Assembly (NCBI GenBank): GCA_030640395.1
Contig: DAOWJK010000042.1
Location: forward strand, 1 to 16,426
Direction: 5' to 3'
DNA: 16,426 nucleotides
Source: Nanobdellota archaeon
GTDB taxonomy: Archaea > Nanobdellota > Nanobdellia > Pacearchaeales > GW2011-AR1
Of the stretch, positions 12,199-16,426 are shown piece by piece. The notes below the pieces were generated by a model that worked only from the letters and a program-made list of their open reading frames with translations, was not told where the DNA came from and did not search any database. The number at the start of each line of letters is the position of its first letter. The stretch's first letter is position 1. A program made the position numbers and the translations under genes.

Positions 12199-12234
12199 AC
12201 GACTTCCGTCTAAAGAATAAAATAAAGAAGTCGT
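12199..12234. repeat. 8-bp hairpin ACGACTTC/GAAGTCGT
   Basis: The stem is ACGACTTC ... GAAGTCGT with CGTC at the 5' side of the loop and AAA at the 3' side. The hairpin at 6903-6934 has the same layout (GCGATTTC, CGTC ... AAA, GAAATCGC), with two stem positions changed on both arms so pairing is kept. Confidence 0.5.
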
Positions 12235-12261
12235 ATGTGGAAAGTTAAAGAAATTTTATCG

Positions 12262-12280
12262 TGCGAAGTTGGGAGTTTGG
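12262..12280 (+). repeat. TGCGAAGTTGGG motif, copy B
   Basis: TGCGAAGTTGGGAGTTTGG, matching 14038-14057 (copy C) and 7540-7558 (copy A). It lies upstream of the APH gene in what appears to be noncoding DNA. Confidence 0.5.
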
Positions 12281-12298
12281 AATGTATGTTTAGCGATA

Positions 12299-12306
12299 TT
12301 TATAAA
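12299..12306 (+). promoter_or_regulatory. TATA box of the APH-like gene; decides its start
   Basis: TTTATAAA, 22 bases before ATG 12328. This supports a leaderless mRNA starting at 12328 rather than the longer frame from 12235. Confidence 0.5.
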
Positions 12307-12327
12307 GAAATAAATATTTACTATCTT

Positions 12328-13323
12328 ATGAATGTTAGTAATACTAAAGTAAAAATCATATTTAATGCATTAAAGATAGAAGTTAAAAGCATTATTAAAA
12401 TACCCACTCTTTCTAACTTCTTAATAAAAGTAGAAACCAATAAAAAAAATTATTATTTAAAAATATATAATAATAAAGCAGAAAGCAAAACTGGTTACAA
12501 GCTATCTTATTTATATCCTTTGTTATTAAAAAAAGGTATTCCAGTACCTAAAGTTTTGAAATATGATGATAGTTTAAATTTAATTAAACATCCATATTTA
12601 ATTATTTCAGAAATAAAAGGAGATATGCTTCTGGACAAATTTGATAAATTAAATGAGGGTGAACTTTTTTCAATTTGTTATGACCTTGGGAAAATAATTG
12701 CTAAAATACATTTAATTACTTTTGATAAATTTGGAGAAACTTTTGATGGAAAAACTGTGGGGGGATTCTCTGAAATTGGGAAAAAAGGACCTTTCAAGAA
12801 TTGGAAAGAGATGCACACGGAAATTATTAATCATCGTTTAAGTTATTTCAAAGGAACAGATTACGAAGATTTAATTAAACCAATTAAGAATTGGTTTAAA
12901 AATAATAGCCCCCTCATAGATTATAAAATAACCCCAAGATTACTTCATATTGATCTAAACCAAAAAAATATTTTTTTGAACAAAAATAAGATTAGTGGAA
13001 TTATAGATTTTGATGGTGCTTTTATTGGACATAATGAAGAAGAACTTATGCGAACAGAATCTGCGATTTTTTCAAATAATAAAGATTTGAAAGATCCATT
13101 TTTCAAAGGATACACAGAACTTATTAAATTAGATGAAGGTTACGAGAATAGAAAAACTTTTTATTATTTATCTAGAATGATAGTTCACATTGATTGTGTA
13201 ATAGAATATGGAAATAATTATGTTAATGATATTAAAAAAGAACATAAAATCTTAAGAAATGAAATTAATAAAATTCTAAAAGGTAATCATGTTAATTTTG
13301 ATAAAAATCAACCAAATAGTTAA
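12328..13323 (+). CDS. Aminoglycoside phosphotransferase (APH)-family kinase
   Basis: 331 residues. The kinase-like fold is shown by NFLIKVETNKKNYYLKIYN (nucleotide-binding strands with the KI lysine), LLKKGIPVPKVLKYDD, YLIISEIKGDML, the catalytic loop LLHIDLNQKNIFL (H207, D209, N214; HxDxxxxN) and the metal-binding GIIDFDGAFIG. The substrate could be an aminoglycoside, choline, homoserine or another small molecule and cannot be read from the sequence. The frame is open from ATG 12235, but that start would include hairpin/repeat DNA, and the TATA box favours 12328. It is an insertion relative to the surrounding metal-cluster genes. Confidence 0.75.
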   Translation: MNVSNTKVKIIFNALKIEVKSIIKIPTLSNFLIKVETNKKNYYLKIYNNKAESKTGYKLSYLYPLLLKKGIPVPKVLKYDDSLNLIKHPYLIISEIKGDMLLDKFDKLNEGELFSICYDLGKIIAKIHLITFDKFGETFDGKTVGGFSEIGKKGPFKNWKEMHTEIINHRLSYFKGTDYEDLIKPIKNWFKNNSPLIDYKITPRLLHIDLNQKNIFLNKNKISGIIDFDGAFIGHNEEELMRTESAIFSNNKDLKDPFFKGYTELIKLDEGYENRKTFYYLSRMIVHIDCVIEYGNNYVNDIKKEHKILRNEINKILKGNHVNFDKNQPNS

Positions 13324-13414
13324 GAATGCACTAAAACTTATGAATATTTAATACTTTCACAACGATACAAAAGTCTATAGAATAATTTATATAATCTATT
13401 ATCTGTTGAATAAT

Positions 13415-14011
13415 ATGTCCTTAAATTTATTAGATGTAGCTTTAAATCCACAATTATTGACCAAAGAATTAAGAGTTCAAAATAATAAAAAAATTATATT
13501 AAGGCCACTTGAGGTTAAAGATGTAAAATTATTGTCTACTTTCCTAAAGAATTTGTCTCCCAAAACTCGTAAATTCTATACATGCAAAAGCTATGATTAT
13601 TCATATGCAAAAGAACTTTGCAATGCAATAAATCGTTATGATAAATTACGATTAGTTGTTACACTCAAAACTACAAAACAAATTATATCTCTTTTAGAAT
13701 TTAGCTTTGATATAACAAATGAGGATTATAAGAGATTTCTAAAATATGGAATTAATTTAACAAAAAATGATTGTAGATTTGGGCCTTGCATATCTGATGA
13801 TTATCAAAGTAAAGGAATTGGAAGTGCAATCTTTCCATATATAATTGATGTCGCACATAAATTTGGACGAAAGAGAATAATTCTTTGGGGAGGTGTATTA
13901 ATTAATAATAAAAAAGCTATTCGTTTCTATGAAAAGAAAGGTTTTAAAAATTTAGGTACATACGAAAACTTAGAAAATGGGACATCTTTGGACATGATTT
14001 TTAATATTTAA
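13415..14011 (+). CDS. GNAT-family N-acetyltransferase
   Basis: 198 residues. IILRPLEVKDVKLLSTFLKN begins the domain (RimI/RimJ-like RPL..D), FSFDITNEDY follows, then FGPCISDDYQSKGIGSAIFP (acetyl-CoA loop QSKGIG) and the closing INNKKAIRFYEKKGFKNLGT, a textbook N-x-x-A-x-x-x-Y-x-x-x-G-F ending. ATG 13415 is chosen over a TTG nine bases upstream. The acceptor is unknown; with the kinase upstream it could form a small-molecule modification or resistance-like pair, which is inference. Confidence 0.8.
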   Translation: MSLNLLDVALNPQLLTKELRVQNNKKIILRPLEVKDVKLLSTFLKNLSPKTRKFYTCKSYDYSYAKELCNAINRYDKLRLVVTLKTTKQIISLLEFSFDITNEDYKRFLKYGINLTKNDCRFGPCISDDYQSKGIGSAIFPYIIDVAHKFGRKRIILWGGVLINNKKAIRFYEKKGFKNLGTYENLENGTSLDMIFNI

Positions 14012-14031
14012 CAAGCAAATAAAAAATAAAT

Positions 14032-14068
14032 AACTCATGCGAAGTTGGGGGGTTAGGAGCCATGAGTT
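14032..14068. promoter_or_regulatory. Hairpin AACTCATG/CATGAGTT enclosing motif copy C
   Basis: A perfect 8-bp inverted repeat around TGCGAAGTTGGGGGGTTAGG (14038-14057), 14 bases upstream of the permease start. It may be a cassette boundary, a 5'-UTR regulatory hairpin or a terminator of the GNAT transcript. Confidence 0.45.
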
Positions 14069-14081
14069 CCTCTCAAATAAA

Positions 14082-14510
14082 ATGGATAAAAAAGAAATTA
14101 ATAATGCATTCTTAAAATCAGCAAAAGCATTGTGGAAATCACTTCCCTTGATTTTAGGAACAATTCTGCTTATAAGTCTAATTTCAATATTAATGCCAAA
14201 AGCATTTTATACATCTGTGTTCAGCAAAAATATTTTTTTAGATTCTTTTATTGGGAGTTTAATCGGAAGCATTTCTGCAGGAACCCCGATAACAAGTTAT
14301 ATTTTTGGAGGAGAAATGCTAAAGCAAGGAGTCAATCTGTTAGCTGTAACAGCTTTTTTAGTTGCCTGGGTAACTGTTGGAATCATACAACTTCCAGCAG
14401 AAATCGCAATCTTAGGGAAAAAATTTGCTCTATTAAGAAACATCACATCATTTATCTTGGCAATTGTTGTAGCCATAATTACAATATTAATTTTGGAGGT
14501 GTTTAAATGA
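14082..14510 (+). CDS. Permease, N-terminal half protein (DUF318/ArsP-like)
   Basis: 142 residues from ATG 14082; a longer frame from 14037 would run through the hairpin and is not preferred. It has four or so hydrophobic helices: LWKSLPLILGTILLISLISI, LDSFIGSLIGSISAG, LLAVTAFLVAWVTVGIIQLP and ITSFILAIVVAIITILILEV. The SLIGSISAGTPITSYIFGGE segment is the re-entrant motif of the predicted-permease family that includes ArsP-type exporters. Full-length members are about 300 residues; here the second half is a separate gene overlapping by ATGA. Confidence 0.7.
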   Translation: MDKKEINNAFLKSAKALWKSLPLILGTILLISLISILMPKAFYTSVFSKNIFLDSFIGSLIGSISAGTPITSYIFGGEMLKQGVNLLAVTAFLVAWVTVGIIQLPAEIAILGKKFALLRNITSFILAIVVAIITILILEVFK

Positions 14511-14998
14511 ATTTAAAAAATATTTCCGGAACAGCATATTTCCTGATTTCAATATTTCTAATTTATTTTCTATTACTTATTTTCAGAACAGATTTATTTT
14601 TTTCAAGCATAAATTTTTTTTATAATATCTTTTTAAAAATAATTCCAATTTTCATCCTTGTTTTTATTTTAATGGTTTTTACAAATTATTTCATAACCCC
14701 AAAATTTATAATCAAACATTTAGGGAAAAAAAGAATTAAAAAATGGTTTTATGCAATTGTTGGAGGAATTTTATCTACAGGTCCAATTTATATGTGGTAT
14801 CCTTTATTAGCAGACTTAAAAAATAAAGGATTGAATTATGGTTTAATATCTTGTTTTTTATATAATCGGGCAATTAAAATTCCCCTGTTGCCTTTGATAA
14901 TATTTTATTTTTCTTTGAAATATGTTATTATTTTGAGTGTTGTTATGATTTTTATGTCTGTTGTTCAAGGGATAATTATAAATAAGCTATTAGATTAA
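14507..14998 (+). CDS. Permease, C-terminal half protein
   Basis: 163 residues with about five hydrophobic helices (FLISIFLIYFLLLIF, FLKIIPIFILVFILMVFTNY, WFYAIVGGILSTGPIYMWYP, ALIFYF-like and VIILSVVMIFMSVVQGIII). GGILSTGPIYMWYPLLADLK repeats the G-x-(I/L)-S-x-G-x-P-I layout of the first half, consistent with an inverted-repeat transporter encoded as two subunits. It is translationally coupled to the upstream half. The substrate is unknown; the neighbouring NifX-like gene suggests a metal, sulfur or arsenic species. Confidence 0.7.
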   Translation: MNLKNISGTAYFLISIFLIYFLLLIFRTDLFFSSINFFYNIFLKIIPIFILVFILMVFTNYFITPKFIIKHLGKKRIKKWFYAIVGGILSTGPIYMWYPLLADLKNKGLNYGLISCFLYNRAIKIPLLPLIIFYFSLKYVIILSVVMIFMSVVQGIIINKLLD

Positions 14999-15019
14999 AT
15001 AAATGTAATAGAAGGAAAA

Positions 15020-15391
15020 ATGAAAATAGCAATAAGTTCAACAGGAAAAGATTTAGAAAGTGAAGTTGATGCAAGATTTGGCAGATGTCCTTATTTTTTA
15101 ATTGCAGAGATTGAAAATAAAGAATTGAAAAATGCAAAAGCAATTGAGAATACAGCAGCAACCCAGATGGGCGGGGCTGGAATTACAGCAGCAGAAATTG
15201 TGGCAAATGAAAAAGTTAATGCAGTTATAACTGTAAATATGGGTCCAAGAGCTTTTTCAGTATTTGAGCAGTTTGAAATTAAGATTTATCAAGGACAGGG
15301 AAAAATAAAAGATGTTGTTCAGGAATTTATCGACGGGAAATTAGCACAAATAACAGATTCAACAGGAACACGGCATATGGGTTTAAAATAA
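15020..15391 (+). CDS. NifX/NifB-like dinitrogenase iron-molybdenum cofactor-family protein
   Basis: 123 residues. MKIAISSTGKDLESEVDARF and GRCPYFLIAEIE form the family start, TQMGGAGITAAEIVANEKVN the conserved middle, and VNMGPRAFSVFEQFEIKIYQ with VVQEFIDGKL the end. Stand-alone members (MTH1175-like) occur widely in archaea without nitrogenase, so this does not indicate nitrogen fixation. It probably binds an Fe-S or related metal cluster. A GAAGG ribosome-binding site precedes the ATG. Confidence 0.9.
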   Translation: MKIAISSTGKDLESEVDARFGRCPYFLIAEIENKELKNAKAIENTAATQMGGAGITAAEIVANEKVNAVITVNMGPRAFSVFEQFEIKIYQGQGKIKDVVQEFIDGKLAQITDSTGTRHMGLK

Positions 15392-15412
15392 AATTTAATA
15401 GAAGTGAAAACT

Positions 15413-15610
15413 ATGAATATATTCAAAAAGAAATGTTTTTATTGTGGAGCTAAGATTAAGAAAGGAGAAGAAACATTTGAAAAAGTAAAAGTTCCGGAAT
15501 TTACAGGAATTCGTCTTCGAACATTTTGCAGTAAAGAACATGCAGAACTTTACAAAAATAACATTAAAGAAACCAAAAGAACAAATTATTGTCCTCATTG
15601 TGGAATATAA
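15413..15610 (+). CDS. Small zinc-binding (YHS/zinc-ribbon-like) protein
   Basis: 65 residues from ATG 15413 (GTG 15404 is the alternative; GAAGTGA upstream fits the ATG). CFYCG near the N-terminus, FCSKEHAELYKNN in the middle (the C-S-xx-H pattern of TRASH/YHS-type metal sites) and YCPHCG at the end give three cysteine pairs or half-pairs. It is probably a metal sensor or chaperone within the cluster. Confidence 0.7.
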   Translation: MNIFKKKCFYCGAKIKKGEETFEKVKVPEFTGIRLRTFCSKEHAELYKNNIKETKRTNYCPHCGI

Positions 15611-15627
15611 ATAAAAGCCAATAAAAA

Positions 15628-15930
15628 ATGATAACAATAGAAAAAACCAAAAGAGTTCTAAAAAAAGCAGTCCACCCTGAACTTAATAAAAATCTTATTG
15701 AATTAGGCATGATAAGAAATATTAAAACAGAAAAAAATAAGATAATTATAGATTTAGTTTTGCCATTTTTGCATGTTCCAATAAGAGAGCAACTTGTAGA
15801 AATAATTAAAAAAACAATAAAGAAAAATTTTGATATTATTCCAACTATTAAAATAAAAGAAATGAATCAAAAGGAAAAAAAGAAGTTTGGCGAAATAGTA
15901 AAGAAAATAAGAGGTTTTTCACCTTTGTAA
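15628..15930 (+). CDS. MIP18/DUF59-family Fe-S assembly-like protein
   Basis: 100 residues with the DUF59 core: VLKKAVHPELNKNLIELGMI, IIIDLVLPFLHVP and REQLVEIIKKTI. The (V/D)HPEL..NLxELGMI and LP..HVP segments are the family signature. MIP18/SufT/PaaD relatives help place Fe-S clusters in target proteins. The C-terminal tail is lysine-rich. It sits between the small zinc protein and the MBL-fold gene, 17 bases after the former. Confidence 0.8.
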   Translation: MITIEKTKRVLKKAVHPELNKNLIELGMIRNIKTEKNKIIIDLVLPFLHVPIREQLVEIIKKTIKKNFDIIPTIKIKEMNQKEKKKFGEIVKKIRGFSPL

Positions 15931-15932
15931 AA

Positions 15933-16426
15933 ATGAAAATAATAATTATATATGATAATGAAGCAAAGCCAAATCTTAAATCAGATTGGGGATTTTCTTG
16001 TTTGATTGAAAATAAAAAAAAGATTTTATTTGATACAGGAGCTAATTCTGAAATATTGCTTTATAATATGAAACAACTTGATATAGATTCTAAAACTATT
16101 AATATAATTATATTATCACATAATCATTTTGACCACGTCGGTGGTTTAGATGGATTTTTAAAAGCAAATGGAAATAAAGCAAAGGTAATTGAACCAAATG
16201 CTTTTTCAAAACCAACGCAAATTTATGAAAACATTTATTCAACAGGTGCTCTAGGGGTATTAATAAAAGAACAATCTTTAATAATAAAAACAAATAAGGG
16301 TTTAGTTATTATAACAGGTTGTGCTCATCCTGGTTTAGAAAATATTATTGATAAAGCAAAGCAATTTGGAAAAATTTATGGTATAATTGGAGGTTTTCAT
16401 GGATTTTCAAAATTAGAAAAACTTAA
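15933..16426 (+). CDS. Metallo-beta-lactamase-fold hydrolase (3' partial)
   Basis: The frame from ATG 15933 is still open at the window end (164 codons). ILFDTGAN, then IIILSHNHFDHVGGLDGF with the HxHxDH metal motif, then IITGCAHPGLENIIDKAKQF (third metal histidine in GCAHPG) and IIGGFHGFS. The GCAHPG and GGFH segments match the archaeal MBL subgroup annotated as dihydropterin-aminobenzene phosphate synthase-like. The start is two bases past the DUF59 stop, so it belongs to the same operon. Confidence 0.85.
   Translation, partial: MKIIIIYDNEAKPNLKSDWGFSCLIENKKKILFDTGANSEILLYNMKQLDIDSKTINIIILSHNHFDHVGGLDGFLKANGNKAKVIEPNAFSKPTQIYENIYSTGALGVLIKEQSLIIKTNKGLVIITGCAHPGLENIIDKAKQFGKIYGIIGGFHGFSKLEKL

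Noticed and set aside
14037..14081. Extended N-terminus of the first permease gene
   Set aside because: The extra 15 codons lie in the inverted repeat and heptamer-like motif; the ATG at 14082 begins a normal family N-terminus.
15020..15391. Nitrogen-fixation gene
   Set aside because: Stand-alone NifX/NifB-like proteins are widespread without nitrogenase, and no nif structural genes are visible.
1..16426. CRISPR array
   Set aside because: No regularly spaced repeats with unique spacers are present; the repeats seen are dispersed and structured.

Overview
This is an AT-rich window from an archaeon, most likely a DPANN-type lineage (Woesearchaeota/Pacearchaeota-like). That placement is my inference. 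It rests on an archaeal-type PheT of 563 residues, an Elp3 fragment, a tRNA-Glu with a bulge-helix-bulge intron, TATA boxes about 25 nt upstream of tRNA 5' ends, many apparently leaderless genes, and many short unrecognised membrane proteins.

Layout. 1-3728: an informational operon on the + strand. It starts with an unusual in-frame chimera (Elp3 acetyltransferase segment joined to the PheS catalytic domain), followed by an ASCH-domain protein, a GNAT acetyltransferase and PheT. 3737-5759: mostly minus-strand small hypothetical and membrane proteins, plus a tRNA-Thr(GGU)-like gene broken by two short hairpin insertions. 5833-6824: tRNA-Gln(CUG), a DUF218 protein and a stand-alone EF-Tu domain-2-like protein. 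6825-7730: about 0.9 kb without protein genes but packed with hairpins. It holds an intact tRNA-Glu(CUC) with a 151-nt intron, a broken second tRNA-Glu copy carrying a third hairpin insertion, several relics of tRNA-Glu 3' ends, and a duplicated structured RNA element with a GNRA loop.

7694-10143: a 2.4-kb island bounded by 13-bp direct repeats of the tRNA-Glu 3' end. It carries two divergent proteins, each ending in a HEPN-type RX4H motif, a 41-residue basic ORF, and a palindromic candidate operator between the divergent promoters. 10214-11393: a winged-helix/membrane-tail protein convergent with a two-helix membrane protein.

11648-16426: a metal/Fe-S type cluster: DUF5320, DUF134 regulator, a permease split into two proteins, NifX-like protein, small zinc protein, MIP18/DUF59 protein and a metallo-beta-lactamase-fold protein that runs off the end. 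It is interrupted by an APH-type kinase and a GNAT gene. That pair is bracketed by a shared 19-20 bp motif and by hairpins, which suggests a cassette insertion.

The most unusual content is the tRNA-associated sequence: three copies of a 28-31 bp double-hairpin element, each sitting between T and CA in a D-arm or T-loop of a tRNA-like sequence, and layered tRNA-Glu remnants ending at a HEPN island.
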